A stretch of DNA of 64,000 nt from Gordonia jinghuaiqii (GCF_014041935.1 NZ_CP059491.1:1798001-1862000), one strand, 5' to 3'. Counted from the stretch's first letter, positions 1-9,792 are shown. Notes: a model not told the origin generated them from the sequence alone. Numbers and translations are program-made.

Positions 1-731
1 GCTCCATCGCCGACGAGGTCGGCGCCCACCTGTGGGTCGACATGGCCCACTTCGCCGGGCTCGTCGCCGCCGGGCTGCACCCCTCGCCGGTGCCGCACGC
101 CGACGTCGTGAGCTCGACCGTGCACAAGACCCTCGGCGGCCCGCGCTCGGGCATCATCCTCGCCAAGCAGGAATGGGCCAAGAAGCTGAACTCGGCCGTC
201 TTCCCCGGCCAGCAGGGCGGCCCGCTCATGCACGCGATCGCCGGCAAGGCCGTCGCACTCAAGATCGCCGGCACCGAAGAGTTCGCCGAACGTCAGCAGC
301 GGACGCTGTCGGGTGCCAAGCTGCTCGCCGAGCGGCTCACCGGCGCCGACGTCGCCAAGGCCGGCATCTCGGTCCTGACCGGGGGCACCGACGTCCACCT
401 CGTCCTCGTCGACCTGCGCGACAGCACGCTCGACGGCCAGCAGGCCGAGGATCTGCTGCACCGCGTCGGCATCACCGTCAACCGCAACGCGGTGCCGTTC
501 GACCCGCGCCCGCCGATGGTCACCTCCGGACTGCGGATCGGCACGCCTGCCCTCGCGACCCGTGGATTCGGCGACGAGCAGTTCACCGAGGTCGCCGACA
601 TCATCGGGACCGCCCTGGCCGCCGGCGAGTCGGCCGACGTGACCGCACTGCGCGCACGCGTGTCCAAGCTCGCCCTGGACTTCCCGCTCTACGACGGCCT
701 GGAGGAGTGGGGCCTGATGAGCCGGATCTGA
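1..731 (+). CDS. glyA: Serine hydroxymethyltransferase, C-terminal part
   Basis: This PLP enzyme interconverts serine and glycine and supplies one-carbon units to tetrahydrofolate in the cytoplasm. The gene is cut by the window edge; the reading frame is open from base 3. The visible part starts just before the conserved [14 protein letters not shown] segment. It contains the PLP-lysine motif [16 protein letters not shown], in which the Lys of HKT forms the Schiff base, and then the small C-terminal domain. The order glyA - desaturase - phoH2 matches M. tuberculosis Rv1093-Rv1095, which supports the assignment. A strong hairpin follows 25 bp after the stop codon. About 40% of the protein lies outside the window. 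Confidence 0.97.
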   Translation, partial: SIADEVGAHLWVDMAHFAGLVAAGLHPSPVPHADVVSSTVHKTLGGPRSGIILAKQEWAKKLNSAVFPGQQGGPLMHAIAGKAVALKIAGTEEFAERQQRTLSGAKLLAERLTGADVAKAGISVLTGGTDVHLVLVDLRDSTLDGQQAEDLLHRVGITVNRNAVPFDPRPPMVTSGLRIGTPALATRGFGDEQFTEVADIIGTALAAGESADVTALRARVSKLALDFPLYDGLEEWGLMSRI

Positions 732-755
732 CACCGCAGAGTCCGGCCCGGACAC

Positions 756-786
756 CCCCCCGGCCCTGGATTGCCCGGCCGGGGGG
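756..786 (+). terminator. Hairpin between glyA and the desaturase gene
   Basis: The arms ccccccggcc (756-765) and ggccgggggg (777-786) pair perfectly over 10 bp around an 11-nt loop. It lies 25 bp after the glyA stop and 22 bp before the next start codon. No U-tract follows, so it may be a terminator, an attenuator or an mRNA-stabilising hairpin. Confidence 0.5.
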
Positions 787-807
787 CGCGTCCGTATCCT
801 TGCTCCG

Positions 808-1680
808 ATGAACGCCCTCACTGAAGACGACCTGATCATCGCGCTCGAGAAGGCTCTTCCCGAGATCGCCGAAGAGCACAACGCGGCCGCCAGCCCGTGG
901 AACCCGCACGACTGGGTGCCGTGGGACGACGGACGCAACTTCGCGTTCCTGGGCGGTGACGACTTCGATCCGTCACAGGCCACGCTGTCCGACGAGGCGC
1001 GCGCCGGGCTGCTCGCCCTGCTGCTGACCAAGGACAACCTGCCGTCGTACCACCGTGTGCTGGCCAAGCACTTCCCGGCCTTCTCCGACTGGCGGCAGCT
1101 GGTCGGCGTCTGGACCGCCGAGGACAACCGGCACGCGATCGTGCTGCGCGACTACCTCGTGGTCCGTCGCGCGATCGATCCGGTGGACGCCGAGGAGCGT
1201 CGTCGAATCCACGTCACCAAGGGCTACCGGCAGACCACCGAGCAGGTCGAGGTTCTCGGACCGCTCGATGTCCTCGCGTTGATGGCCGTTCACGAGAACC
1301 AGTGCGTGCAGTTCATCAAGCGGCTCGCGGCGGTCGCCGGCGACGATGTCCTCGTCGAGATCCTCTCCAAGATCTCCGCCGACGACCAGCAGCAGGCCTC
1401 CACCTTCGGCGCGTTCCTCAACGCCGGGATCATCGCCGACCAGGACGCCACCGTCGTCGCGATCGACGCGGCCCTGGCGGTCGGGCGTGCGGAGGCGATC
1501 GGTCACGACGTCGACGACTTCGACGACGAGCGAGCACTCATCGCCGACTACGAGAACGAGGAGACCTGGGCGGCGATCGCGGCCACGCTCGCCGACGCGG
1601 TCAAGCTCGACAGCATCGCAGGGCTCGGCGAGGAGGCCGAGGCGGCGCGTCAGCGCATCCTCGCACGCGCCCGCGGCTGA
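808..1680 (+). CDS. Acyl-ACP desaturase-like protein (DesA family) with altered diiron ligands
   Basis: A 290-aa member of the stearoyl-ACP desaturase family, related in place and sequence to mycobacterial DesA proteins. The family uses a four-helix bundle with a diiron centre held by Glu and two ExxH pairs to introduce a double bond into acyl-ACP. Recognisable landmarks are FAFLGGDDFDPSQATL (residues 45-60), TKDNLPSYH (74-82), TAEDNRHAIVLRDYL (103-117) and a helix with E163. The position of the second ExxH (ADEKRH in the castor enzyme, ARDEVRHEEF as I recall it in M. tuberculosis DesA2) reads ADDQQQASTF (191-200). The second His ligand is therefore Gln, and the Glu ligands of both pairs are Asp. 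Family membership is clear; desaturase activity is doubtful. There is no clear Shine-Dalgarno sequence before the ATG. Confidence 0.85.
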   Translation: MNALTEDDLIIALEKALPEIAEEHNAAASPWNPHDWVPWDDGRNFAFLGGDDFDPSQATLSDEARAGLLALLLTKDNLPSYHRVLAKHFPAFSDWRQLVGVWTAEDNRHAIVLRDYLVVRRAIDPVDAEERRRIHVTKGYRQTTEQVEVLGPLDVLALMAVHENQCVQFIKRLAAVAGDDVLVEILSKISADDQQQASTFGAFLNAGIIADQDATVVAIDAALAVGRAEAIGHDVDDFDDERALIADYENEETWAAIAATLADAVKLDSIAGLGEEAEAARQRILARARG

Positions 1681-1729
1681 CATCGGCGACGGTCCGCTTC
1701 GCGGCGAGCCTGGGATGTATCCGACATGG

Positions 1730-1772
1730 ACACGGCGCCACCAGGGCGACAAAATGCCTGGTGGCGCCGTGT
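1730..1772 (+). terminator. Strong hairpin after the desaturase gene
   Basis: A perfect 16-bp stem, acacggcgccaccagg (1730-1745) with cctggtggcgccgtgt (1757-1772), and an 11-nt loop, begins 49 bp after the desaturase stop. No T-run follows, as is common for actinobacterial terminators. It separates the desaturase unit from the phoH2 leader. Confidence 0.75.
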
Positions 1773-2052
1773 TGCGTCTCCGGCTCAGACAATACGGCGG
1801 TTTACCCACAATTCACGGAGACACACCCGACTCCGGCGCGCCGCGAGCGCATTTCGCGCGTACGTTGACCAGTGACGGGCCGCGGGGAAGCGGTTCGTCC
1901 GGGAGGTTCATTCGTGGTTTGTGAGAGCAGCGCGAGGGGGCCGGCCCCGGTCCTCGTCCACCTCGGCTGACGCCGAGGCAACGGACATCTGGACCGGCCG
2001 GTCGAGTCAAAATCTGGTTTGTGCGGGAGCCGCATGAACGTAGGAGCCCCAC
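1773..2052 (+). promoter_or_regulatory. Structured leader region upstream of phoH2
   Basis: This 280-bp stretch has no large gene. It contains a hairpin cctcggc-TGAC-gccgagg (1961-1978), a palindrome gaccggccggtc (1992-2003), and two copies of TGGTTTGTG exactly 100 bp apart (1915-1923 and 2015-2023). It also holds two very short reading frames described separately. I do not recognise a known riboswitch class. The phoH2 promoter presumably lies between 1773 and 1900, but I see no convincing -35/-10 pair. Confidence 0.4.
1914..1970 (+). CDS. Candidate leader peptide (18 codons) upstream of phoH2
   Basis: A GTG start is preceded by a good Shine-Dalgarno sequence, gggagg (1901-1906), with 7-nt spacing. 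The frame encodes [18 protein letters not shown] and stops at TGA 1968-1970. The stop lies in the loop of the hairpin at 1961-1978, so terminating ribosomes would open that hairpin. That geometry is suggestive of a translated leader. Nothing beyond RBS, length and position supports it. Confidence 0.3.
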   Translation: MVCESSARGPAPVLVHLG

Positions 2053-2056
2053 GTGA
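2021..2056 (+). CDS. Candidate PhoAT-like upstream peptide coupled to phoH2
   Basis: This frame ends in TGA at 2054-2056 and overlaps the phoH2 GTG start at 2053 as GTGA, the typical translational-coupling arrangement. The only conventional in-frame start is GTG 2021, giving [11 protein letters not shown]. The same frame stays open and Arg/Pro-rich back to 1925, just after an upstream stop. In mycobacteria a small antitoxin gene, phoAT, is reported to overlap the 5' end of phoH2. Whether this frame is its counterpart is inference, and no clear RBS precedes GTG 2021. Confidence 0.25.
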   Translation: MREPHERRSPT

Positions 2057-3360
2057 CCACACGCACCTACGTCCTCGATACCTCCGTGCTGCTGTCCGAC
2101 CCCTGGGCGGTCATGCGGTTCGCCGAACACCACGTCGTGTTGCCACTGGTGGTCATCAGCGAACTCGAGGGCAAACGTCACCACCACGAACTCGGCTGGT
2201 TCGCGCGTGAGGCGTTGCGCATGCTCGACGACATGCGACTCGAACACGGCCGTCTCGACCTGCCGCTCGCCATCGGCGATGACGGCGGAACCCTGCAGGT
2301 CGAGCTCAACCACACCGACCCCGCGGTTCTGCCCGCCGGATTCCGCACCGACACCAACGATTCCCGCATCCTGGCGTGCGCCCTGAACCTGCGCGCCGAG
2401 GGCAAGGACGTGACCCTGGTGTCCAAGGACACCCCGTTGCGGGTCAAGGCCGGTGCCGTCGGTCTGGCCGCCGACGAGTACCACGCGCAGGACGTCGTGG
2501 TGTCGGGGTGGTCGGGCATGACCGAACTCGACGTCGAGACAGCCGTGATCGACACCATGTTCGCCGAGGGCGTCGTGGACGTCGACGACGCGCGAGAACT
2601 GCCGTGCCACACGGGGATCAGGCTCCTCAGTGCCTCCTCCAGCGCATTGGGCAGGGTGAACGCGGACAAGCGCGTGCAGCTGGTGCGCGGCGACCGCGAG
2701 GCCTTCGGGCTGCACGGCCGTTCCGCGGAGCAGCGCGTGGCCCTCGACCTGTTGCTCGACGACAGCGTCGGCATCGTCTCGCTCGGCGGCAAGGCAGGTA
2801 CCGGCAAGTCCGCACTCGCCCTGTGTGCCGGGCTGGAAGCCGTCCTGGAGCGGCGTACCCAACGCAAGGTGGTCGTGTTCCGGCCGCTGTATGCCGTCGG
2901 CGGTCAGCAGCTCGGTTACCTGCCGGGCAGCGAGGCCGACAAGATGGGTCCGTGGGCGCAGGCGGTGTTCGACACCCTCGAGGGTCTGGCGTCACCGGAG
3001 GTCATCGAGGAGGTGTTGAGCCGCGGCATGCTCGAGGTGCTGCCGCTGACGCACATCCGCGGCCGGTCGTTGCACGACTCCTTCGTCATCGTCGACGAGG
3101 CGCAGTCGCTGGAGCGCAACGTGCTGCTCACGGTTCTCTCTCGACTGGGTTCGGGGTCACGGGTGGTGCTGACGCACGATGTCGCACAGCGCGACAACCT
3201 CCGCGTCGGCCGGCACGACGGCGTGGCCGCGGTCATCGAGAAGCTCAAGGGCCACCCGCTGTTCGCGCACATCACTCTCACCCGGAGCGAGCGGTCGCCG
3301 ATCGCGGCGTTGGTGACGGAGATGCTGGAGGAGTTCGGGCCCGGCGCGCCGGGAGCGTAG
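2053..3360 (+). CDS. phoH2: PhoH2: PIN-domain RNase fused to PhoH ATPase/helicase
   Basis: A 435-aa two-domain protein. Residues 1-145 form a PIN (VapC-type) ribonuclease domain with acidic residues in [12 protein letters not shown] (D9), SELEG (E37, E39), TDTNDSRIL (D100, D103) and VSKDTPLR (D126). Residues 215-430 form a PhoH P-loop ATPase with Walker [10 protein letters not shown] (245-253) and Walker B FVIVDEAQ near residue 345. Mycobacterial PhoH2 is described as a sequence-specific RNA helicase and RNase that can act as a toxin with an upstream antitoxin. The GTG start follows taggag (2041-2046). Length and domain order match the M. tuberculosis Rv1095 family. The last codons (GAPGA) and the stop lie inside the first unit of a tandem repeat. 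Confidence 0.95.
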   Translation: MTTRTYVLDTSVLLSDPWAVMRFAEHHVVLPLVVISELEGKRHHHELGWFAREALRMLDDMRLEHGRLDLPLAIGDDGGTLQVELNHTDPAVLPAGFRTDTNDSRILACALNLRAEGKDVTLVSKDTPLRVKAGAVGLAADEYHAQDVVVSGWSGMTELDVETAVIDTMFAEGVVDVDDARELPCHTGIRLLSASSSALGRVNADKRVQLVRGDREAFGLHGRSAEQRVALDLLLDDSVGIVSLGGKAGTGKSALALCAGLEAVLERRTQRKVVVFRPLYAVGGQQLGYLPGSEADKMGPWAQAVFDTLEGLASPEVIEEVLSRGMLEVLPLTHIRGRSLHDSFVIVDEAQSLERNVLLTVLSRLGSGSRVVLTHDVAQRDNLRVGRHDGVAAVIEKLKGHPLFAHITLTRSERSPIAALVTEMLEEFGPGAPGA

Positions 3361-3484
3361 CGAGCGGGCGCCATTGGTTGCGGCGCGCCGGGAGCGTAGC
3401 GAGCGGGCGCCATTGGTTGCGGCGCGCCGGGAGCGTAGCGAGCGGGCGCTTTGATGGCGGCGCCGGGAGCGTAGCGAGCGGGCG
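3343..3484 (+). repeat. Tandem repeat of a 39-bp GC-rich unit covering the phoH2 stop codon
   Basis: Four head-to-tail copies share the core ggcgcgccgggagcgtagcg followed by agcgggcg. Copies 1 (3343-3381) and 2 (3382-3420) are identical over 39 bp. Copy 3 (3421-3458) diverges in its last bases, and copy 4 (3459-3484) is truncated and lacks a CG. The core is partly self-complementary. Copy 1 supplies the last residues and TAG stop of phoH2, so the array grew from, or was inserted at, the gene end. There are no protein-coding or spacer features. Confidence 0.9.
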
Positions 3485-3492
3485 TCACCGAG

Positions 3493-3536
3493 AGAACCTG
3501 CCTCCGGCCTTGTGTCCGGGGGCGGGTTCTTTCTTG
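3493..3536 (+). terminator. Terminator after phoH2 and the repeat array
   Basis: The arms agaacctgcc (3493-3502) and ggcgggttct (3521-3530) pair over 10 bp with one G-T wobble. They are followed by ttctt. It is a plausible intrinsic terminator for phoH2. Confidence 0.7.
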
Positions 3537-3630
3537 CGGCCTGCTGGACGTCCCGGGTGGGCTTGATCCGATCAGAACCTCACCGTGACCATGACGTGAC
3601 TCATGAACTCTTGCGCGATGTCACACTGTT

Positions 3631-4605
3631 GTGGTGCAGAAGTTACTGATGAGGCGAATGAGACTATTGGGACTACTGGTGATTGCGGTGCTGGCCGCAT
3701 GCGCTGGTGGCGCCGGCCAGTCGTTTGCTGCGCCGGGGACGACTACACCCACCACACCGACCACGCCGGCGCCGCCGAGTGGGAGCAACCCGGGATCGGG
3801 CATCCCGATGCTCGACGAGATCCTCGACCAGCTGGCAGGCGGGTCGGGCTCCGCCGAGGGCAACGGTGGTGCCGGCGCGCCGGGTGCGCCGACGAACCAG
3901 ATGATCGTGGTGACCGCACCCCGGGCCACCGACACAACGGCATCGCTGACGGCATTCGAACGCGGAACCGACGGGAGCTGGAAGCCCGTCATCGGACCGA
4001 CGAAGGCCTTCCTCGGTTCGTTGGGCATGGGTGAGCCGAAGGACAACGTCCACCGCACTCCGCAGGGCACTTTCGCGCTCGATCAGGCATTCGGCCGCGA
4101 GGCCAATCCGGGCACCAAGATGCCCTACCTCAAGGTCGACCAGCAGGACTGGTGGGACTCCGACATGAAGTCGCCCACCTACAACACGCATGTGCGCCAG
4201 CCGCAGAGCCCCGGCGGCGACAGTGAGAACCTCTACAACTCGGGGCCGGTCTACGACTACGCGGTCAACATCGCGCACAATCCCGAGCGCACTCCGGGCA
4301 AGGCGTCGGCGATGTTCCTGCATGTCACCAACGACCAGCCGACGATGGGATGCGTCGCCATCGAACGGGAGCTGATGAAGCAGATCCTGGTCTGGCTCGA
4401 TCCGGCCAAGAATCCGAAGATCACCATCGGCGTCAATCAAGGTGCGCCGACGGGGGAGGCACCCGGAGCGACCCCTCAAACCGCTCCGGGCGCCACTCCG
4501 CCCACGTCAGAGATCCCCGGCGGGGACGCGCTGACCGGGTTGCTCACGCAGCTGGTCGGCGTGGTGCCCTCGCTCTTCGGTCTCGGCGTACCAGCAGGCC
4601 GCTGA
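3631..4605 (+). CDS. Putative L,D-transpeptidase (YkuD-like) lipoprotein
   Basis: A 324-aa exported protein. The N-terminus has a basic stretch, a hydrophobic core and the lipobox LAAC (Cys24), so it is probably a lipoprotein. A Pro/Thr/Gly-rich linker (35-90) leads to a catalytic region whose HVTNDQPTMGCVAI motif (231-244) resembles the YkuD active site, with His231 and Cys241 as candidate catalytic residues. L,D-transpeptidases make 3-3 crosslinks in peptidoglycan. The motif is less canonical than SHGCVRM, so the exact branch is uncertain. The tail (265-300) is again Pro/Thr-rich. The start may be GTG 3631 or ATG 3649; the latter leaves a shorter, more typical signal. Confidence 0.7.
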   Translation: MVQKLLMRRMRLLGLLVIAVLAACAGGAGQSFAAPGTTTPTTPTTPAPPSGSNPGSGIPMLDEILDQLAGGSGSAEGNGGAGAPGAPTNQMIVVTAPRATDTTASLTAFERGTDGSWKPVIGPTKAFLGSLGMGEPKDNVHRTPQGTFALDQAFGREANPGTKMPYLKVDQQDWWDSDMKSPTYNTHVRQPQSPGGDSENLYNSGPVYDYAVNIAHNPERTPGKASAMFLHVTNDQPTMGCVAIERELMKQILVWLDPAKNPKITIGVNQGAPTGEAPGATPQTAPGATPPTSEIPGGDALTGLLTQLVGVVPSLFGLGVPAGR

Positions 4606-4621
4606 CGTACGAACCGGTCTG

Positions 4622-4831
4622 TCATGTGCCCGTCAGTTGCTGGCGGGCACATCGGCAGCCGGGGCAGCTGGTCCCACTTGCGTCGATGTCCCAGCCGTTG
4701 ACCCTGGCCAGGTGATCCAGCGCGGCCTGGTTCACTCGGGTGCGAACCCCGAATCTGCGACCGCAACTGTCGCAGTGCCGATCGGTCGATGCGCTGTGGG
4801 CATCCACGAACATCGTGGAGGCAACTGTCAT
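4622..4831 (-). CDS. Small zinc-ribbon-like protein
   Basis: A 69-aa protein with two metal-binding knuckles, HCDSCGRRFG near residues 19-28 and CPGCRC near residues 56-61. The spacing suggests one Zn(II) bound by CxxC pairs. The ATG is preceded on the minus strand by aaggag with good spacing, which supports real translation. It is convergent with the lipoprotein gene and stands alone. The function is not recognised; it could be a small nucleic-acid-binding or redox protein. Confidence 0.65.
   Translation of the reverse strand: MTVASTMFVDAHSASTDRHCDSCGRRFGVRTRVNQAALDHLARVNGWDIDASGTSCPGCRCARQQLTGT
4625..4651. terminator. Possible bidirectional terminator between convergent genes
   Basis: The arms tgtgcccg (4625-4632) and cgggcaca (4644-4651) form a perfect 8-bp stem around an 11-nt loop. 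It sits 20 bp after the lipoprotein stop and inside the last codons of the convergent zinc-ribbon gene. Confidence 0.45.
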
Positions 4832-4971
4832 ATCGGTGGACCTTCTCCTTGGGATCGGCCGCTACTCGTTGTCCGGTCTGTGTCCTGACTCGGACGAGCG
4901 ACCATTCCAGTGTCACCGCGTGTGATGTGCATCTCATAGGGCCGAATGGCATCTGGTTGTGGCGATCGATG

Positions 4972-5865
4972 TCAGTGCTCGTCGGGGACGATCATCACCG
5001 GGCATCGTGCCGACTGCAGTACGCGCGAGCTCGTCGAACCGAGGAGCATGCGCTCGAAACCTCCGCGCCCGCGGGCCCCGACCACCAGCAATTGCGCCGC
5101 CTGGGCGTGGTCGAGCAGGGCGCGAGCGGGACGGTCACGGACCACTGCACACCGCACGGTGACCTCGGGATAGTCCGCACCGAGGCCGACGAGTTCGTCG
5201 TCCAGCCATGCGGAGGCGCGCGCCCGGTGGGCCCGCCAGTCGGCGAAACCGTATGCGGCCGAGAGTTCGGCGAGGTCATCGTCGGACCAGGCGTGCACGA
5301 CGGTGACCGGCACATTCCGGGTGGCGGCTTCCTCGAAGGCGGCCGCAGCCGCGACCCGGCCGGCCTGCGACCCGTCGACGCCGACCACGACCGTGGACGA
5401 CGTCAGGGTCGCCGACGTCCCCTGGCGTACGACGGTCAGCGGGCACCGGCGATACTCGGCCAGCGCCGCGGTGACCGAACCGAGCGCGACGCGATGACCT
5501 GCCATGTGTCCTCGGTTGCCGACCACGATCATCCTCGCCATGGTCGAGGCGTCGAGGAGGGCGGGAATCGGCGGCGGGGTCACGACCCTGGTCACGATCG
5601 GTGTCGCCCCGGGGGCGTCGAGGGACTCCTCGACGGCTCGGCGGGCCTCCGACAGTGCGCGTTCACATCTGGTCAGGAGGGGGTCGAAGTGGTGCGGGTC
5701 GTCGGCGGTGACATCCGCCGACGGGCACGCCGAGGCCACCAGCTCGATGGGTGAGTGGTGCAGTTCGGCATCGCGCGCAGCCCACCGTGCCGCCGCGCGA
5801 GCGGTGGCAGATCCGTCGACTCCGACGATCGTGGACGTGGTCAACGCCTCCTCCGTGGCTCGCAC
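4972..5865 (-). CDS. Tandem-domain universal stress protein
   Basis: A 297-aa protein with two UspA domains (about 10-147 and 160-297). Each starts with IVGVDGS or VVVGVDGS. The second ends with the ATP-binding signature GARGRGGFERMLLGSTSS; the first has the weaker GNRGHMAGHRVALGSV. Tandem Usp proteins bind ATP, and in mycobacteria many belong to the DosR (DevR) regulon. Here the gene lies next to devR, and a DosR-box-like palindrome lies 76-95 bp upstream of its start, so hypoxia control is a reasonable inference. The ATG at 5865 is the longest start. Confidence 0.9.
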   Translation of the reverse strand: MRATEEALTTSTIVGVDGSATARAAARWAARDAELHHSPIELVASACPSADVTADDPHHFDPLLTRCERALSEARRAVEESLDAPGATPIVTRVVTPPPIPALLDASTMARMIVVGNRGHMAGHRVALGSVTAALAEYRRCPLTVVRQGTSATLTSSTVVVGVDGSQAGRVAAAAAFEEAATRNVPVTVVHAWSDDDLAELSAAYGFADWRAHRARASAWLDDELVGLGADYPEVTVRCAVVRDRPARALLDHAQAAQLLVVGARGRGGFERMLLGSTSSRVLQSARCPVMIVPDEH

Positions 5866-5940
5866 TGTCCGCCCGGGTGGGCCTGTACCCCAAGTACATG
5901 ACCGCGGTCCCCGCTGATCTTGCGGCGAAGAGCCCCTTTC

Positions 5941-5960
5941 GTGAGGACGAAGGTCCCGCT
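5941..5960. promoter_or_regulatory. Candidate DevR/DosR box upstream of the universal stress gene
   Basis: On the minus strand the 20-mer reads agcGGGACcttcGTCCtcac. It matches 14 of 20 positions of the DosR consensus TTSGGGACTWWAGTCCCSAA, including the GGGAC and GTCC cores with correct spacing. It sits 76-95 bp upstream of the usp start codon. It was found by eye only. Confidence 0.4.
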
Positions 5961-6145
5961 GTGCGTCGACGGACCCGGCCCTGGGAGGCGTGCTCGTGCG
6001 AACCGCTCCGGGGACAGCAAAACCTCGTCCCTCTCACGTTCCTCCGAGGGCACATTGCCCTGGGAGGTCGCTGACGTGGACGAGATCTCCAGGTGCCCTG
6101 CCTGCACTCGTGCCAGCGGTGATCGCCGGCGACATCGTCCGCCGG

Positions 6146-6793
6146 TCACCGCCTCCGGCGGTGGCTCGCGGCCCGTGTGGCGTAAACGGCGGCCTGGGTG
6201 CGGCTACCCATGCCGAGCTTTCCCAGAAGTCGCGACACATAGTTCTTCACAGTCTTCTCGGCGAGGTGCATCCGGGCTGCGATCTGCCGATTCGTCAGGC
6301 CCTCACCGAGAAGCGCCAGGAGGGTCCTCTCCTGCTCGCTGAGTCCGTCACCGGGTCCTTCCGGTTCTTCCTGCTGAGCGCGGAGCCGGTCCATGAGTGC
6401 TGCAGCGGCGCGATTGTCCAGCAGGGACCGGCCTGCACCGACCTCGGCGATGGCCCGAGCGAGTTCCATGCCGGTGATGTCCTTGATGACGTAACCGCTG
6501 GCGCCGGCCAGGATGGCGTTCATCATCGCCTCGTCGTCGGTGAGTGAGGTCAGCATCAGACAGCGCAGTCCGTCGACCCGTTCCAGCAACTCGCGGCAGA
6601 GTTCGACTCCGTTGCCGTCGGGAAGACGAACGTCGAGCACGGCGACGTCGGGTCGTACGACGGGTATCCGGACGCGCGCCTCCGAACAGTTGCCCGCTTC
6701 CCCGACTATCTCGATGCCGGGAGAGGAGTCGAGCAGGTCGACCAGCCCCCGCCGGACTATTTCGTGGTCGTCGACCAGAAACACGGAAGTCAT
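6146..6793 (-). CDS. devR: DevR/DosR-type NarL-family response regulator
   Basis: A 215-aa response regulator. The receiver domain (1-120) has acidic DDH at residues 8-10, phospho-acceptor D54 in VLDVRLPDG and K104 in GYVIKD. A LuxR-type helix-turn-helix occupies about 149-200 ([19 protein letters not shown], then [15 protein letters not shown]). It is closest to mycobacterial DevR/DosR, the regulator of hypoxia and dormancy genes. The partner kinase lies directly upstream but in the opposite orientation, unlike the devR-devS operon of M. tuberculosis. The 280 bp between this gene and usp carry the candidate DosR box and nothing else I can name. Confidence 0.9.
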   Translation of the reverse strand: MTSVFLVDDHEIVRRGLVDLLDSSPGIEIVGEAGNCSEARVRIPVVRPDVAVLDVRLPDGNGVELCRELLERVDGLRCLMLTSLTDDEAMMNAILAGASGYVIKDITGMELARAIAEVGAGRSLLDNRAAAALMDRLRAQQEEPEGPGDGLSEQERTLLALLGEGLTNRQIAARMHLAEKTVKNYVSRLLGKLGMGSRTQAAVYATRAASHRRRR

Positions 6794-6928
6794 GCCGATG
6801 CGCCTCCTTCGGCATCAGCCCCCCGTGTGAATTGTAGATCGAGTCGGCGGCAGGTAGTGAACTATGTGCACGACTAAAGAATTGACCAGCGGGGAAATGG
6901 CGGGAGTGGGCGTGGCATTGTCGCCTGA

Positions 6929-8698
<1,770 letters not shown>

Positions 8699-8714
8699 GG
8701 ACCGTCCGCCGGTC

Positions 8715-8915
8715 TCACACGGATGCGTCGGGCATGGATGTGTCGGACTCCGACGGCATCCGCCACGCCGAGGTCCTCTCGGTCACCCATGCGACCGACT
8801 GCAGTCCGGTCAGCACACCGAACAGCACCAGCAACCACACCGACAGTCCGACGAGGACGCACACGGCGAAGGCTGCGAGCAAAGCGACAAGAACTGATGT
8901 GACAGTGATGGCGAT
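8715..8915 (-). CDS. Candidate small membrane protein with an unusual start
   Basis: On the minus strand a frame encodes one long hydrophobic segment (VLVALLAAFAVCVLVGLSVW and onward) followed by a short polar tail ending DTSMPDASV. It begins right after an in-frame stop. No ATG or GTG lies before the hydrophobic segment. The best-placed initiator is ATC at 8913-8915, 3 nt after a taaaggtga Shine-Dalgarno-like sequence; TTG at 8880-8882 is the alternative but has no RBS. It would be about 56-67 aa, convergent with devS. It could be a real small protein or chance. Confidence 0.35.
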   Translation of the reverse strand: MAITVTSVLVALLAAFAVCVLVGLSVWLLVLFGVLTGLQSVAWVTERTSAWRMPSESDTSMPDASV

Positions 8916-9069
8916 TCACCTTTACCTGAGTGCAGTGACACTTGCGGATGGAAAATGTGACCCCCTCACCATCCACTGTTCGACGCCACGACGCGAGGGG
9001 CCGAAAGTCACCTCCGGCCGGACCGAGGTCGAGATGTCGGCGGCCGGTGCCGCCACCGGCGACCGCAGG
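8916..9069. other. Non-coding gap
   Basis: I see no supported gene, hairpin or repeat between the candidate small protein and the PIG-L gene. The region probably contains the promoter of the small minus-strand frame. Confidence 0.4.
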
Positions 9070-9753
9070 TCAGCGGGCCCGCTTGAGCTCGAAGCCCGCC
9101 TCATGCCTGTTCCCGGAGCCGTTCCGGGGAGTCGTCGCCATCTCGATCTGGGCGCGGGCCTGGTCGATGACCGGGGTGTCCGGATCGAGGACCGACAGGT
9201 AGCGGTCGTGGGCGGCCAGCGAGCGCACCGCCACGTCGATCTGGTCGTCGACGCCCACCGCATGGGTGGCCGCGGGCCCGTTCTCGAACAGCCACGCCGG
9301 CGGATCGGCCAGAGCGTCGTATGCGTCGAGTACCGCGGCGGCGAACTCCATGTGGTCGGCCTGGTTGGGCATCCCCGGCGCCCACTCGGCACCGCCGAAC
9401 AGTGACAGGATCACCTGTGGCGCAACGCGTTCGATGGTCTCGGTGATCTTGGCGCGCAGTTCGGGGGTGTTGTGGATGTCGCTGTCGGGGAATCCCCAGA
9501 ACTCCACCTCGTCGACGCCCACGATCGACGCCGACGTGCGTTGCTCGGCTTCGCGCAGCGGGCCGCACTGCGCGGGTGGCATCCCTTCGATCCCGCGTTC
9601 GCCGCTGGAGGCTAGGGCGTAGACGATACGTCTGCCCTCGCCCGTCCAGCGTGCGACCGCAGCGGCCATCCCGTATTCGGGGTCATCGGGATGGGCGACG
9701 AGCACCAGTCCGGTGTGCCAGTCCGTGGGGAACCCCTGCAGTTTCGGCGTCAT
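9070..9753 (-). CDS. PIG-L family deacetylase (MshB/Mca-like)
   Basis: A 227-aa zinc-dependent deacetylase of the LmbE/PIG-L family. The signature AHPDD (residues 20-24, with H21 and D24 as metal ligands and D23 as general base) is followed by the structural GMAAAVARW and SSGERG segments. A third His ligand is likely in NQADHMEF near residue 135. Relatives deacetylate N-acetylglucosamine-containing molecules such as mycothiol precursors or conjugates, but this protein is shorter than MshB (about 300 aa) and its substrate is not evident. It lies downstream of fumC in the same orientation with a 39-bp gap, so it is probably co-transcribed. Confidence 0.85.
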   Translation of the reverse strand: MTPKLQGFPTDWHTGLVLVAHPDDPEYGMAAAVARWTGEGRRIVYALASSGERGIEGMPPAQCGPLREAEQRTSASIVGVDEVEFWGFPDSDIHNTPELRAKITETIERVAPQVILSLFGGAEWAPGMPNQADHMEFAAAVLDAYDALADPPAWLFENGPAATHAVGVDDQIDVAVRSLAAHDRYLSVLDPDTPVIDQARAQIEMATTPRNGSGNRHEAGFELKRAR

Positions 9754-9792
9754 GATCCGACGGTACTTCGCCTGCGGCTCTGGGCGGGTGCG

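Noticed and set aside
1940..2010. Known riboswitch upstream of phoH2
   Set aside because: The hairpins do not match the SAM-IV, guanidine or cyclic-di-AMP consensus features I could recall; left as an undefined leader.
3343..3484. CRISPR-like array
   Set aside because: Units are directly adjacent with no unique spacers, and no cas gene is nearby; it is a simple tandem repeat.
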